DNA of 58,316 nucleotides from an uncultured Phocaeicola sp. (GTDB lineage Bacteria > Bacteroidota > Bacteroidia > Bacteroidales > Bacteroidaceae). The stretch's first letter is position 1, and each line of letters begins with the position of its first letter. The notes beneath the pieces were generated by a model. The model had not been told where the DNA came from and did not search any database. It saw only the letters and a program-made list of their open reading frames with translations. The stretch is taken from contig CARCZS010000017.1 of the NCBI GenBank assembly GCA_948956705.1, forward strand, positions 1 through 58,316, in the 5' to 3' direction. Shown piece after piece: positions 19,125-27,784 of this stretch. The position numbers and the translations under genes are program-made.

Positions 19125-19211
19125 CTTAACCACCGCTGTGGTTAAGTCTGTTCACGAGGGTGGTTAGGCTTAGTCACGACTGTGGTTAAAGTTAACCACG
19201 TTCGTGGTTAA
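19125..19211. repeat. Cluster of TTAACCAC inverted repeats
   Basis: Hairpin 1 is CTTAACCAC-CGCT-GTGGTTAAG (19125-19146, 9 perfect pairs). Hairpin 2 is TTAACCAC-GTTC-GTGGTTAA (19192-19211, 8 perfect pairs). Between them are two more GTGGTTA-type half-sites. No gene is seen. It could be a set of regulator binding sites or decayed mobile repeats. Confidence 0.6.
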
Positions 19212-19246
19212 TGTATATTTTACGTTCATTAATAAAAGAAGAAGCT

Positions 19247-19363
19247 ATGGAAACATTGTACGCTGACGGCGTACTTCACGGTCAACCGGTAGTGATTGTT
19301 TATGTAAACAATGGGCATTGTTGGGGGGGTACTTACGTGCGAACTCTTACCAGTGTATGGTAA
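19247..19363 (+). CDS. Possible 38-aa small protein
   Basis: ATG preceded by AGAAGAAG, 38 codons and TAA, encoding METLYADGVLHGQPV and a Gly/Val-rich remainder ending in LTSVW. It overlaps the hairpin GTACGC/GCGTAC and the palindrome AACAATGGGCATTGTT, which belong to the intergenic repeat family, so the frame may be accidental. Otherwise the 18824-19465 gap contains only repeats and the TPR promoter. Confidence 0.2.
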   Translation: METLYADGVLHGQPVVIVYVNNGHCWGGTYVRTLTSVW

Positions 19364-19421
19364 AACTTTGTCTTCTTAATGCTTCTCAGGCAGTTATCTT
19401 TCTCTTTTAGAGGTATTTTAC

Positions 19422-19429
19422 TACCTTTG
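19422..19429 (+). promoter_or_regulatory. -7 box of the TPR gene
   Basis: TACCTTTG, 36 bases before the ATG at 19466; no clear -33 element. Confidence 0.5.
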
Positions 19430-19465
19430 CCTGCAGAAAACTAGAAAACTAAAGACAAAATTATT

Positions 19466-21127
19466 ATGCGTTCATTTATTGTGAATTTAAATGTCATCGG
19501 CCTGCTGGCTGTTTGCTTGTTTGCCTGTAATCACCACTCCTCTAATCTGCTGTTATATCAGGTAGATTCATTGCTGAATGTGAAGCCGGACAGTGCATTG
19601 ACTGTTTTAAGGAGTATATCTGTTTTGGATGAAATGACAGAAGCGGACAGGGCCTATTATGCATTGCTAATGGCTGAGGCTATGGATAAAAATGAGTTGC
19701 CTTTGTTGCCTTGCGATTCATTATTGGATTTTGCACTCGATTATTATGGCGATGATGATAAGGAGATGGCAGTGGCTTTGCTTTATAAAGGGCGGTTGCT
19801 GGCACAGATGGATGATAAAAAGGCAGCGATAGAGATGAATCTGAAAGCGTTGGACGTGTTGCAGGATTATCCGGAGGATACGCTATGCAGGAGCTTGATT
19901 TATAGCGTGCTGGGATTATGGTATGGAGATTGCGGGCTATATGACAAGGCGTTGGAAGTGTTGAACCGGTCTTTATATTATTCGTATAATGCCGGAGATA
20001 CAGCTGTGGTCTATAATAATATCGGGTATGTCTATACAATGAGGGGGAAACAGGATTCTGCCCTTGCTTATCAGCGAAAAGCGGTGGAGTATGCGGAGAA
20101 TGGAGGAGATACAAGCATGATGATTGCCTCTTGGCATAATCTGAGTATCCGTTATAGACAATTTCGAGAAACAGATTCGGCTGTGGTTTATGCACGTAAG
20201 GTGTTGCAGTCTCTCTCTGACAAATATCCCCAATCGGGGCTTTATTTTCTGAATATGGGTGATTTATATATTGATTTGGGGCAATATGATTCTGCCGGCT
20301 ATTATTTGGATAAGAGCTTATTTCTCTCTGAGCCTCAAGCAATGCCTTATTGGTCACTTGCTGTGGTTAAAGCCCAATTGGGTAATTATAAGTCTGCTTA
20401 TCATTATCTGGATACTTTTGTGATGATTCGGGATTCCTTGGATGCCGGTGAGGAACTGTCCGAAGTACAGCATCTGGTCTATAAGCATCAAACGGAACTG
20501 GGAATAAGGGAGGAACAAAGAAAGTCAAGAATGACGATAGGACTGATAGTTTTTGTCGCTGTTGTCATCTTCTTTGTAATGATTCTCGTTTACCAATATC
20601 GTATTAATAGGAAGAACAGGCAGGAAGTGCTTTATCAACAGTCATTGGAGTATACGAATGACAAACTGCGTACGATGCAATGGCGGATAGAGGAGAATGA
20701 AGTTGTCATCGCTCTTTTGCGGGATAAGGAAAATAAGAATCTGGATGAAATCAGCAAAAGAGAGCGGTTGATAACTCAATTGGAGAAAGAGAAGATAGAG
20801 TTGCAGGCTTGGCAGTTCCAGCAGACACCGATTTATAGAAAAGTAATGGCATTGGCCAATCAGGATAAGACAGATAAAAAGCATAGAATGGTCTTCTCTA
20901 CGGTGGAGACAGATAAGCTTAAAAAAGTGATTTTGGGGATTTATTCGACGTATGTATCTTCTTTGCAAGCTAAATGTTCGGGGTTGACTGAAGATGATTT
21001 GTTCTTTCTTTGTATGGAACAGACAGGGCTCTCTTCTTTGACCGTTGCATTATGTCTGGGTTTTAGCGATACGCAAGCCATTAATCAGCGCAGGTCCAGA
21101 ATAAAGCGGAAATTGTCAGAGGTGTAG
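19466..21127 (+). CDS. TPR membrane protein with C-terminal HTH-like region
   Basis: A 553-residue protein. A lipoprotein-type N-terminus (LLAVCLFACNHHS) is followed by tetratricopeptide repeats to about residue 340, one transmembrane segment at about 353-372 (IGLIVFVAVVIFFVMILVY), a coiled coil (about 385-450) and a C-terminal helical region (LSSLTVALCLGFSDTQAINQRRSRIKRKL) resembling a LuxR-like HTH. The topology suggests an envelope TPR sensor tied to a cytoplasmic output. It is followed by a small OM barrel gene. A related protein lies at 43227-44906. Residues LYQVDSLLNVKPDSALTVLR correspond to 60 bases copied exactly at 21922-21981. Confidence 0.8.
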   Translation: MRSFIVNLNVIGLLAVCLFACNHHSSNLLLYQVDSLLNVKPDSALTVLRSISVLDEMTEADRAYYALLMAEAMDKNELPLLPCDSLLDFALDYYGDDDKEMAVALLYKGRLLAQMDDKKAAIEMNLKALDVLQDYPEDTLCRSLIYSVLGLWYGDCGLYDKALEVLNRSLYYSYNAGDTAVVYNNIGYVYTMRGKQDSALAYQRKAVEYAENGGDTSMMIASWHNLSIRYRQFRETDSAVVYARKVLQSLSDKYPQSGLYFLNMGDLYIDLGQYDSAGYYLDKSLFLSEPQAMPYWSLAVVKAQLGNYKSAYHYLDTFVMIRDSLDAGEELSEVQHLVYKHQTELGIREEQRKSRMTIGLIVFVAVVIFFVMILVYQYRINRKNRQEVLYQQSLEYTNDKLRTMQWRIEENEVVIALLRDKENKNLDEISKRERLITQLEKEKIELQAWQFQQTPIYRKVMALANQDKTDKKHRMVFSTVETDKLKKVILGIYSTYVSSLQAKCSGLTEDDLFFLCMEQTGLSSLTVALCLGFSDTQAINQRRSRIKRKLSEV

Positions 21128-21182
21128 AATGTATACTGCTGATAGATAGTGTATTATCTTTTTGTAGTGTCATCGCTTTCGC

Positions 21183-21213
21183 TTGTTGTTATACTATTCT
21201 CATCCTAACTTTG
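21183..21213 (+). promoter_or_regulatory. Promoter of the small OM barrel gene
   Basis: TTG at 21183-21185 and TAACTTTG at 21206-21213 with 20 bases between them, 25 bases before the ATG. Confidence 0.5.
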
Positions 21214-21238
21214 CAGCATCATTTTAAAACAAAGAGAT

Positions 21239-21802
21239 ATGAAAGCAAAGTTATTATTCTTGATGTCGCTTTTTATGATTGTAGTATTTTCGGCTGCTGC
21301 TCAGAACCGGTGGGGAGTGGTCGGTGGTGTTAATCTGTCAACTACTTCTGCCAAAGGATTTAAATGGAGAGCCGGTGGCTATGTTGGTGGGCTGTATGAT
21401 ATCCGGTTGAGTGAATCATGGTATATCCAACCGCAGTTGATACTTACTTACGAAGAAAATGATTCGAAGGACAAGACAAAGGTAGATGCGTTTTTTAGCC
21501 AATATGCTTTGACACTTCCTGTATTGGCTTCTTTTAAAGTGAAGTTGAGTGATGCTTTCTCTATGCGTATTAATGCAGGGCCTTATGTGCAGTATGCTAT
21601 GTTCGGATGTCAGCAGAAATATGGCGAATGGTGGCATCTTGATTTTGGTAACCATTTCACTTACGGTTTGAAAGGGGGAGTGTCTGTGGAGCATAAACAT
21701 TGGTTCGTTTCTATGGACTGTAAGTATTCTCTGAAAACGAATTTTGTGAACTATGGAGGGCATGGGCTGACACTTTCTGTTGGTATAGGTTATAAGTTCT
21801 AA
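21239..21802 (+). CDS. Small outer-membrane beta-barrel (porin-like) protein
   Basis: A 187-residue protein. The signal peptide ends at AAAQNRWG. Eight or so amphipathic beta strands follow (WGVVGGVNLSTT, WYIQPQLILTY, LSVGIGYKF), ending in the terminal Phe typical of OM barrels. It matches the OMP beta-barrel/PorT-like class. It has its own promoter and follows the TPR gene by 111 bases. A truncated paralogue tail lies just downstream. Function unknown. Confidence 0.85.
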   Translation: MKAKLLFLMSLFMIVVFSAAAQNRWGVVGGVNLSTTSAKGFKWRAGGYVGGLYDIRLSESWYIQPQLILTYEENDSKDKTKVDAFFSQYALTLPVLASFKVKLSDAFSMRINAGPYVQYAMFGCQQKYGEWWHLDFGNHFTYGLKGGVSVEHKHWFVSMDCKYSLKTNFVNYGGHGLTLSVGIGYKF

Positions 21803-21826
21803 AAGTGGCAGTAGGAGAGAAACTAA

Positions 21827-21907
21827 AAACAAACGCTTATGAAGGCGCAACCGACCTATGGTTTACGTAATTCTACCTTACAGGTTTCTATAGGATACCG
21901 TTTTTGA
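21827..21907 (+). pseudogene. C-terminal remnant of a second OM barrel gene
   Basis: An open stretch after an in-frame TAA ends with LRNSTLQVSIGYRF and a TGA at 21905. The pattern and terminal Phe parallel the end of the intact barrel at 21802 (LTLSVGIGYKF). It is too short to be a gene. I read it as the surviving tail of a deleted paralogue. Confidence 0.55.
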
Positions 21908-21921
21908 ATAAGATATTTGTC

Positions 21922-21981
21922 TATATCAGGTAGATTCATTGCTGAATGTGAAGCCGGACAGTGCATTGACTGTTTTAAGGA
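21922..21981 (+). repeat. Exact 60-base copy of the TPR gene 5' region
   Basis: Identical to 19554-19613, encoding the first TPR segment (LYQVDSLLNVKPDSALTVLR), but here without start codon or continuation. Sequence diverges immediately on both sides. It follows the barrel remnant, so the two are probably the scar of a deletion in a tandem TPR/barrel array. Confidence 0.9.
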
Positions 21982-21991
21982 ATTCTAGTAA

Positions 21992-22032
21992 AAGGGATAT
22001 CATTCGTGCGTGGTCATGAAATGGTATCCCTT
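21992..22032. terminator. Intrinsic terminator of the CAT-like/lgt/panE operon
   Basis: AAGGGATATCAT pairs with ATGGTATCCCTT (12 pairs with one T-G). Read on the minus strand it is followed by TTTTACTAG, 12 bases after the stop at 22044. Confidence 0.7.
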
Positions 22033-22043
22033 CCTTTAACCTG

Positions 22044-22706
22044 TTATTTGGCTTCAGCCAGTTCTTTCATTGTCTTTTCAACTTTCTGAAAGAACTGTGC
22101 TATATGCGCTCCGTCTACAAAAGCGTGGCTGACAGTCAAGGCGATGGGCATCACCGGCACTCCACCCCGGATGACAGCCTTTCCTGCATTCATTAATGGA
22201 TAGTCCAGCGGGTGCCCCGGTTCTTTCTGGGTGTAGGTGAGCGAGGTGAAGTAAAGCTGGGGAGTGGCACTGAGCTGAACTACATCATAGTCTCCTTTTT
22301 CTTCTATCTCTTTGTCGGTGCCGTATGGGTCGCCGTCTTCGGGGATAGAAGTGATGATGCGGCGTGCTTCTGCATAGAAACATTCGAAATCTTCATGATA
22401 GGGGATGCGCACCGTGTAGAAGGTCTTTCCCGGCACGGCGATGGGGGTACTCATGTCCACCGTGTCATGATAAACTACATTTCCATGCTTGTCTGTACGA
22501 AATCTGAACTCTTTCACTTCATTGGCAGCCCGAAGGATGGCATAAAGATAATAAAGGAAAAAGGAGCGTCCGGAGGCTTTTGCCGCAGCAAGGGCTTCGC
22601 CGCATTCTACCTCGCTGGTGATGGAAATCCATGAATTGTGGAAAGTGCGGAAGAAATTATAGTTGTCCCGACGTTCCCAAGTGTCAATGTCTATGATATG
22701 TTTCAT
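22044..22706 (-). CDS. Chloramphenicol acetyltransferase-like (CatA-type) acyltransferase
   Basis: A 220-residue trimeric acetyl-CoA-dependent acyltransferase fold. The catalytic motif is SHAFVDGAH (His-x3-Asp-Gly). WISITSEVE and [15 protein letters not shown] align with conserved CAT segments. Many chromosomal Bacteroidales copies are not resistance determinants, and it sits in a housekeeping operon overlapping lgt by 4 bases, so the acceptor substrate is unknown. Last gene of panE-lgt-cat. Confidence 0.85.
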   Translation of the reverse strand: MKHIIDIDTWERRDNYNFFRTFHNSWISITSEVECGEALAAAKASGRSFFLYYLYAILRAANEVKEFRFRTDKHGNVVYHDTVDMSTPIAVPGKTFYTVRIPYHEDFECFYAEARRIITSIPEDGDPYGTDKEIEEKGDYDVVQLSATPQLYFTSLTYTQKEPGHPLDYPLMNAGKAVIRGGVPVMPIALTVSHAFVDGAHIAQFFQKVEKTMKELAEAK

Positions 22707-23530
22707 TTGTTTTTAGCCGGTTTGAAAGAGTGATACATAAAATGTGCTCCGATAAGGATAAACGGAATGCTGAGCCATTGCCCCATATTGAGCATCATGC
22801 TGTCTTCGTATGCTTCTTGGCTTGCTTTGATAAACTCTACGAAGAAGCGGAAAACGAAGATGGTGGTGAGGCAGTAGCCGAAATAGAAACCCGGAAGGAG
22901 GGAGGTTTTGTATTTCTTGTATAAAGACAGTCCTATGACGAAGATGATGAGATAGGCTATGGCTTCATAGAGTTGTGCCGGATGGCGCGGTTCCATTCCT
23001 TCGCGGGGGAAGATGAATGCCCAGGGCACATTACTCAGTTTGCCGACTATCTCGCCATTCATCAAGTTGCCCAAACGGATAAAACAGGCGGCGATAGGGG
23101 TGGCAATGGCAATGTTGTCGAGTACGGAAAGATAGTTTAATTTCATTTTACGGGCATAAATCCAAAGGGAGAGTAGCAATCCGATGGTTCCTCCGTGGCT
23201 CGCTAAACCTAGATAGCCTGTCCATTTGATGCCTCCGTCTATAAACTTGACGGGAAGAATCATTTCGAGAGGGTGGGAAAGCCAATAGCCCGGTTCATAA
23301 AACAGGCAATGCCCCAACCGTGCGCCTGCAACGATACCCAGCAGGCAGTAAATAAAGAGGGAATCAAATTTCTCATACGGAATCTTTTGGTCTTTATACA
23401 GTTTGGAGATGACCCAGTAGGCCAAAATCAGTCCTGTGACAAACAGGATGGAATAGTAACGGATAGTGATGCCGAAGATAGAGATTGCCTCTATTTCGGG
23501 ATTCCAGACGATATGGAGTAATTGGTGCAT
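22703..23530 (-). CDS. lgt: Prolipoprotein diacylglyceryl transferase
   Basis: Transfers diacylglyceryl from phosphatidylglycerol to the lipobox Cys of prolipoproteins in the inner membrane. 275 residues with about seven membrane segments. Signature features are [22 protein letters not shown] and [10 protein letters not shown]. It starts 11 bases after panE stops and overlaps the CAT-like gene by 4 bases. Confidence 0.96.
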   Translation of the reverse strand: MHQLLHIVWNPEIEAISIFGITIRYYSILFVTGLILAYWVISKLYKDQKIPYEKFDSLFIYCLLGIVAGARLGHCLFYEPGYWLSHPLEMILPVKFIDGGIKWTGYLGLASHGGTIGLLLSLWIYARKMKLNYLSVLDNIAIATPIAACFIRLGNLMNGEIVGKLSNVPWAFIFPREGMEPRHPAQLYEAIAYLIIFVIGLSLYKKYKTSLLPGFYFGYCLTTIFVFRFFVEFIKASQEAYEDSMMLNMGQWLSIPFILIGAHFMYHSFKPAKNK

Positions 23531-23541
23531 AATTTGGGGGG

Positions 23542-24474
23542 TTACGAATGACAGGTCTTGAATTTCTTTTCCACTTTGCGATAAGTAGGCATGTCCACCT
23601 CCAGTTTTTCTCCCAGTTCAATCATGTCGAACAGCATTCCCTGTATCTCTGATTCGTGGCCTTTGGCAATGTCCTTCTGCATGGAGGCAGTGCTTTGGGG
23701 GTCTAGCTTGTCAATTACTTTCAGGTTGTATTCTATCGGGTCTTCGGGAAATATGATGCCCATGCGACGTCCCATTTCGCTACTTTCGCGCGACAGGCCG
23801 ATAAAGGTATCGCGTTCTGCGCCGGGGTGCTGCAATGCGCCCATCGGTACGTCGTGATAAGCTCCTGTGCATGCCATGGCAGAGATGAAGGACCATTTGA
23901 TGAAAGTGTCTCGGTTGATGTCATCCGATATGTCTGCTTTGATACCTGCATCTATCAGTATAGTTGCGATGGCTTTCAGGCGTTCGGGAGCTATGCCTTG
24001 TTCGGGGCGTGCTCCAAAGACAAGGCGGAATATCTTGCCCATTTGCGTGATTTCGCCTGTGCCGGATACGAAACCGACAATGTATATGCAGCCGTCGAGC
24101 ACCGTTACACGTGGAACAAGTCGGCCGATGCGGGGACCGGTTCCATACACATTCAGGATAGGAATCACTAAAGTGTCTGGGTGCGAAGCGCGTTCCAGAA
24201 CGTCCTGAATGGAGTCGATGGAATATCCCTTTACGCATACGAAGATGACGTCTGCTTGTCCGTCATATTCTTTGGCTGTACAGGCTTTTATGGGAAGGTA
24301 ATGTTCGCCTTTTAAATCCGACTTCAAGTGAAGTCCTTTTTCGCGGATGGCTTCCAGGTGCTTGCCACGAGCAATGCATGTCACATCTTTTCCTGCTAAA
24401 GCAAGAAAACCGGCAATGCTGCCTCCAACGCCACCGGTTCCTATAATAAGAAAGTTAGGTTCGTTGTTTGTCAT
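23542..24474 (-). CDS. panE: 2-dehydropantoate 2-reductase (ketopantoate reductase)
   Basis: NADPH-dependent reduction of ketopantoate to pantoate for coenzyme A synthesis. 310 residues. The Rossmann motif is [16 protein letters not shown] with CIARGKH after it. The C-terminal catalytic region includes [13 protein letters not shown] and SSEMGRR. Some family members act on other 2-keto acids. First gene of the panE-lgt-cat operon; a terminator at 24501-24540 separates it from ychF. Confidence 0.9.
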   Translation of the reverse strand: MTNNEPNFLIIGTGGVGGSIAGFLALAGKDVTCIARGKHLEAIREKGLHLKSDLKGEHYLPIKACTAKEYDGQADVIFVCVKGYSIDSIQDVLERASHPDTLVIPILNVYGTGPRIGRLVPRVTVLDGCIYIVGFVSGTGEITQMGKIFRLVFGARPEQGIAPERLKAIATILIDAGIKADISDDINRDTFIKWSFISAMACTGAYHDVPMGALQHPGAERDTFIGLSRESSEMGRRMGIIFPEDPIEYNLKVIDKLDPQSTASMQKDIAKGHESEIQGMLFDMIELGEKLEVDMPTYRKVEKKFKTCHS

Positions 24475-24500
24475 TTTGGGTATATGATTGATTAATGTTA

Positions 24501-24540
24501 TGTTGGGCAGTTGTTAATGATATCTAACAATTGCCCAACA
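24501..24540. terminator. Terminator-like hairpin between ychF and panE
   Basis: TGTTGGGCAGTTGTTA pairs with TAACAATTGCCCAACA (one mismatch), loop of 8. It lies 11 bases after the ychF stop at 24551. A U-tract is weak. Confidence 0.6.
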
Positions 24541-24550
24541 AGAGAATATC

Positions 24551-25654
24551 TTACACATTGAAGCGGAAGTGCATGATGTCGCCATCCTGCACCACATATT
24601 CCTTGCCTTCAATGCCCATCTTTCCGGCTTCCTTTACGGCTGCTTCCGAACCATAATGAATGTAATCTTCGTATTTGATGACTTCGGCACGGATAAAGCC
24701 TTTTTCAAAGTCGGTATGGATAACTCCGGCGCATTGGGGGGCTTTCCAGCCTTTGCGGTAAGTCCATGCCTTCACTTCCATTTCTCCGGCTGTGATGAAT
24801 GTCTCTAAATCCAACAGCTTGTAGGCTGCTTTAATCAAACGGTTTACGCCTGATTCTTCCAAACCTACTTCCTGCAGGAACATCTGGCGGTCTTCGTATG
24901 TTTCCAGTTCTGCAATGTCGGCTTCTGTCTTGGCTGCTACGACCAGGATTTCTGCATTTTCTTCTTTTACCGCTTCGCGCACCATCTCGACATATTTGTT
25001 ACCGTTGACTGCGCTCGCTTCGTCCACATTGCATACATACATCACCGGTTTGGAAGTCAACAAGAACAATTCTTTGGCAATCTTTTGTTCGTCTTTGCTT
25101 TCAAATTGTACGGTGCGGGCAGACTTGCCCTGCTCCAAGGCTTCTTTGTATTTGACAAGCACTTCGTATGTTTGCTTGGCCACCTTGTCACCACCCGTTT
25201 GTGCCTGTTTCTGCACTTTCTGGATGCGGCTTTCAATGGTCTCCAAGTCTTTCAGCTGGAGTTCGGTGTCGATGATTTCCTTATCGCGTACAGGGTCTAC
25301 ACTGCCGTCCACGTGGGTTACATTTTCATCGTCAAAGCAGCGGAGCACGTGCAGGATAGCGTCTGTCTCGCGGATATTGGCCAAGAATTTGTTTCCTAAT
25401 CCTTCGCCTTTGCTGGCGCCTTTCACCAGTCCGGCTATGTCAACTATTTCCACTGTGGTGGGTACGATGCGTCCCGGATGGACCAGCTCGGCAAGCTTGG
25501 TCAAACGTTCGTCGGGTACGGTGATGACGCCTACATTGGGTTCGATGGTACAAAAAGGGAAGTTGGCTGCTTGAGCCTTTGCATTTGATAAGCAATTGAA
25601 AAGTGTCGACTTTCCTACGTTCGGAAGGCCGACAATGCCACATTGTAAAGCCAT
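24551..25654 (-). CDS. ychF: Redox-regulated ATPase YchF (Obg-family)
   Basis: A 367-residue ribosome-associated P-loop NTPase that prefers ATP. G1 GIVGLPNVGKSTLFN, the G3 segment VDIAGLVKGASKGEGLGNKFL, and C-terminal TGS domain ending in VVQDGDIMHFRFNV are clear. The ATG at 25654 (MALQCG) is chosen because the family begins there; a longer in-frame start at 25732 lies upstream of the -7 box. Single gene. Confidence 0.97.
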   Translation of the reverse strand: MALQCGIVGLPNVGKSTLFNCLSNAKAQAANFPFCTIEPNVGVITVPDERLTKLAELVHPGRIVPTTVEIVDIAGLVKGASKGEGLGNKFLANIRETDAILHVLRCFDDENVTHVDGSVDPVRDKEIIDTELQLKDLETIESRIQKVQKQAQTGGDKVAKQTYEVLVKYKEALEQGKSARTVQFESKDEQKIAKELFLLTSKPVMYVCNVDEASAVNGNKYVEMVREAVKEENAEILVVAAKTEADIAELETYEDRQMFLQEVGLEESGVNRLIKAAYKLLDLETFITAGEMEVKAWTYRKGWKAPQCAGVIHTDFEKGFIRAEVIKYEDYIHYGSEAAVKEAGKMGIEGKEYVVQDGDIMHFRFNV

Positions 25655-25710
25655 TGTTTTATATCTTAAGTATTTATTGTCTGTTCTTTTGTCTGCTTTC
25701 AGACGATTTG

Positions 25711-25718
25711 CAAAGATA
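25711..25718 (-). promoter_or_regulatory. -7 box of ychF
   Basis: TATCTTTG on the minus strand, 56 bases before the ATG at 25654. It excludes the longer reading from 25732. Confidence 0.55.
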
Positions 25719-25896
25719 CGGATTTCTTTCATAAGTAGCGTAAGGTTTTAGCGTTTTTAATGTAATCGGCGGTTTTTGTTGATTGGAACGATTTATGGGG
25801 TGGTTCATATCCTTGCTTGGGAAGAATTGTACCATTTTTGTTTGGCAGGTCTTTTTTTTGTGTATTTTCGCCCTGTAATAATAAAAAATTAAGATT

Positions 25897-26121
25897 ATGA
25901 AGAAGATTTTCAATGTATTTCTTATGTCCGTGTTCATCCTAGGTATAGGATATGGTGTGTATGATTCTTATAAGGTTGAATCAGTGTCTGATATTGCTTT
26001 GGCTAATATAGAGGCTTTGGCTGGTAATGAAAGTGGTAATTATGATTGTATTGCCCCATATACATATACGTGCGGTTATGAAGGGTCTATAAAACTTCCA
26101 GGCATTAAATATAAGAAATAA
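25897..26121 (+). CDS. NVEALA-family small exported peptide
   Basis: A 74-residue peptide. A hydrophobic segment at 5-21 (FNVFLMSVFILGIGYGVYD) precedes the motif ALANIEALAG, a variant of the NVEALA signature. The 25-residue mature part has two Cys (YDCIAPYTYTCGYEGS). NVEALA peptides are abundant in Bacteroidetes, often beside 6-bladed propeller lipoproteins, as here. Role unknown; a secreted or signalling peptide is plausible. A strong terminator follows 11 bases after the stop. Confidence 0.85.
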   Translation: MKKIFNVFLMSVFILGIGYGVYDSYKVESVSDIALANIEALAGNESGNYDCIAPYTYTCGYEGSIKLPGIKYKK

Positions 26122-26132
26122 CTAAGATTTTC

Positions 26133-26170
26133 CACCTTGCTTACAATATTTTGTAAGTAAGGTGTTTTTT
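26133..26170 (+). terminator. Strong intrinsic terminator between NVEALA gene and propeller lipoprotein
   Basis: CACCTTGCTTACAA, loop TATT, TTGTAAGTAAGGTG (14 pairs, one G-T), then TTTTTT. It would uncouple the high expression of the peptide from the downstream lipoprotein. Confidence 0.9.
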
Positions 26171-26211
26171 ATGTGCTGATTATTAGTGATATGGGTGCTT
26201 TTTATAGAAAT

Positions 26212-27261
26212 ATGAGAAAGATTATTCGTGGAGTTCTGTCGCTCTGCATTTGTTTTAGTGTCTTTTCTTGCGATGATAAGGTGGAAAACTCTATGGTGAA
26301 TTTGTTTCAAGATCAGACAATGGCTTCTGTTGTGGCTTCACCGATTTCGACTGAAGAGTTTAGAACCCCTTATTTGATGGACTATAAGGATGGAATGCTT
26401 TTGTTGGGTGATATTCATCAGCCTAAGTTTATGTCGGTGTTTGACGGATTGAAGGGAACTTTCTTGGGTGACTTCGCTTCGCGTGGAATGGGCCCGGATG
26501 AATTTATTCATTTGGGGAATATTTCGCAAGTGGGTAATTCGCTTTGTTTGTGGGATGCCGGCAGGTCGTCATTGGTATTTGTAGAACAGGATGGAGGATC
26601 CCTTTCTTACCGGAGCGTTCAGATCAATGTGGACGATTCCTTGTCGGCGGCCTTTCAGGTGATACCTCTTCGTGAAGATGCTTTTTTGGCTTCGGGCATA
26701 GTGAAGGGACATCGCCTGGCCTTGCTTGACGGTAGGGGGCATGTTGTGAGTTTGTTTGGTCATTATCCGAAGGGTTATCGCCGTCAAAATACGGATGCCG
26801 AAAATGGTTTTATCTACCAAGGAACGATGGCTTATCAGGAAAAGAAAGGAGTCTTGGCGGTAGCTTGTGGTATGGGTGAGTCTATCTGTTTTTATGATAT
26901 GAATAATGGCGGGCATTTGATAAAAGAATATAGTTTTGAACATCCTATTTACGAACTGACTGGAGATAATGTATCGCCTGTGGTCTTTCGGACAGACAAC
27001 AAGACAGGTTTTGTCGATTTGAAATCTTCTACGAATTATTGTATCGGGCTTTTTTCCGGTGAAGAAAGAATAGGGCCTGAAGATTATGGAGGAAACAAAT
27101 TGTTATTGTTTGCTTGGAATGGAGAGCCTGCGAAGATGATGCGGTTGGAGGGCAAATATACCAATATGGCTATAGACGAGGAAAGACGCAGAATCTTGTT
27201 GTTGGGAGTTGATTCGGATGGGGGAGGATATATGCTTTCCGAAGTGGAATTACCCAATTGA
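26212..27261 (+). CDS. 6-bladed beta-propeller lipoprotein (BF3164-like, TolB-like)
   Basis: About 349 residues. The start at 26212 gives a clean lipoprotein signal (MRKIIRGVLSLCICFSVFSC); in-frame GTG 26173 and ATG 26191 add a polar extension and are less likely. The mature part is beta-rich with propeller-like repeats (LMDYKDGMLLLGDIHQPKF, FLGDFASRGMGPDEFIHLG, and the FVDLKSSTNYCIG blade). The GMGPDEF motif is typical of the TolB-like 6-blade family paired with NVEALA peptides. It is separated from the peptide gene by a terminator. Partner role is inferred from co-occurrence. Confidence 0.85.
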   Translation: MRKIIRGVLSLCICFSVFSCDDKVENSMVNLFQDQTMASVVASPISTEEFRTPYLMDYKDGMLLLGDIHQPKFMSVFDGLKGTFLGDFASRGMGPDEFIHLGNISQVGNSLCLWDAGRSSLVFVEQDGGSLSYRSVQINVDDSLSAAFQVIPLREDAFLASGIVKGHRLALLDGRGHVVSLFGHYPKGYRRQNTDAENGFIYQGTMAYQEKKGVLAVACGMGESICFYDMNNGGHLIKEYSFEHPIYELTGDNVSPVVFRTDNKTGFVDLKSSTNYCIGLFSGEERIGPEDYGGNKLLLFAWNGEPAKMMRLEGKYTNMAIDEERRRILLLGVDSDGGGYMLSEVELPN

Positions 27262-27272
27262 GTAATCCCTAA

Positions 27273-27299
27273 AAAGGGCAACCTTCACGGCTGCCCTTT
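27273..27299. terminator. Bidirectional terminator between convergent genes
   Basis: AAAGGGCA pairs with TGCCCTTT around an 11-base loop, 12 bases after the propeller gene stop and 42 bases before the DUF3836 stop. Confidence 0.7.
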
Positions 27300-27340
27300 C
27301 GTAGAGTTTTTATGAAAAGTGTTAGATTGTTAGAATAGAT

Positions 27341-27727
27341 TTACTTATCCATAGTTACGGTCATTTCAGGTACTAGTATATATTCTTTCTTCTTAGAGTT
27401 CCATTTATAATATTCGGTAGTAATGCTCTTGTTTCCGTGAGTGTAGCGGATGCAGAGGGTGTTCTCCCAACAGTTCTTGTTGCTATTCCATTTCTGGGTT
27501 TCATCTTCGGTACGTTGTTGGTTTGCATCGTACTTATAGTTGTGCTTCATGTAATTGGTCAGCATATTACCGTCCATCTTGAAAACAGTTTCCGAAACAA
27601 TTACTCCGTTTACTTCTTCTGTATTGTGAATCAGGTTGTCACCCGGATTTGCAGCGGAAATTGTAAGGCTGGCAATAAATAGCATTGCTACAGAGAGCAT
27701 TCCTTTCAAAAAATTAATCTTCTTCAT
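27341..27727 (-). CDS. DUF3836-like small secreted protein
   Basis: A 128-residue protein with a signal peptide ending at TISAANPGD and a beta-rich body with paired repeats (NGVIVSETVFKMDGNM, YKYDANQQRTEDETQKWNS, TEYYKWNSKKKEY). It matches the gut-Bacteroidales DUF3836 family as I remember it. Function unknown. Single gene with promoter at 27777-27784. Confidence 0.75.
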   Translation of the reverse strand: MKKINFLKGMLSVAMLFIASLTISAANPGDNLIHNTEEVNGVIVSETVFKMDGNMLTNYMKHNYKYDANQQRTEDETQKWNSNKNCWENTLCIRYTHGNKSITTEYYKWNSKKKEYILVPEMTVTMDK

Positions 27728-27776
27728 GATATTAGCGTGTTAGATTGTTACTTTCATATTGTTTCTAAAAGCGGTG

Positions 27777-27784
27777 CAAATGTA
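27777..27784 (-). promoter_or_regulatory. -7 box of the DUF3836-like gene
   Basis: TACATTTG on the minus strand, 49 bases before the ATG. A TTTG at 27808-27811 lies 23 bases further up, slightly long for a -33 box. Confidence 0.5.

Noticed and set aside
22044..22706. Chloramphenicol resistance gene
   Set aside because: The fold and active site are CAT-like, but it sits in a housekeeping operon with lgt and panE and no mobile context, so resistance is not supported.
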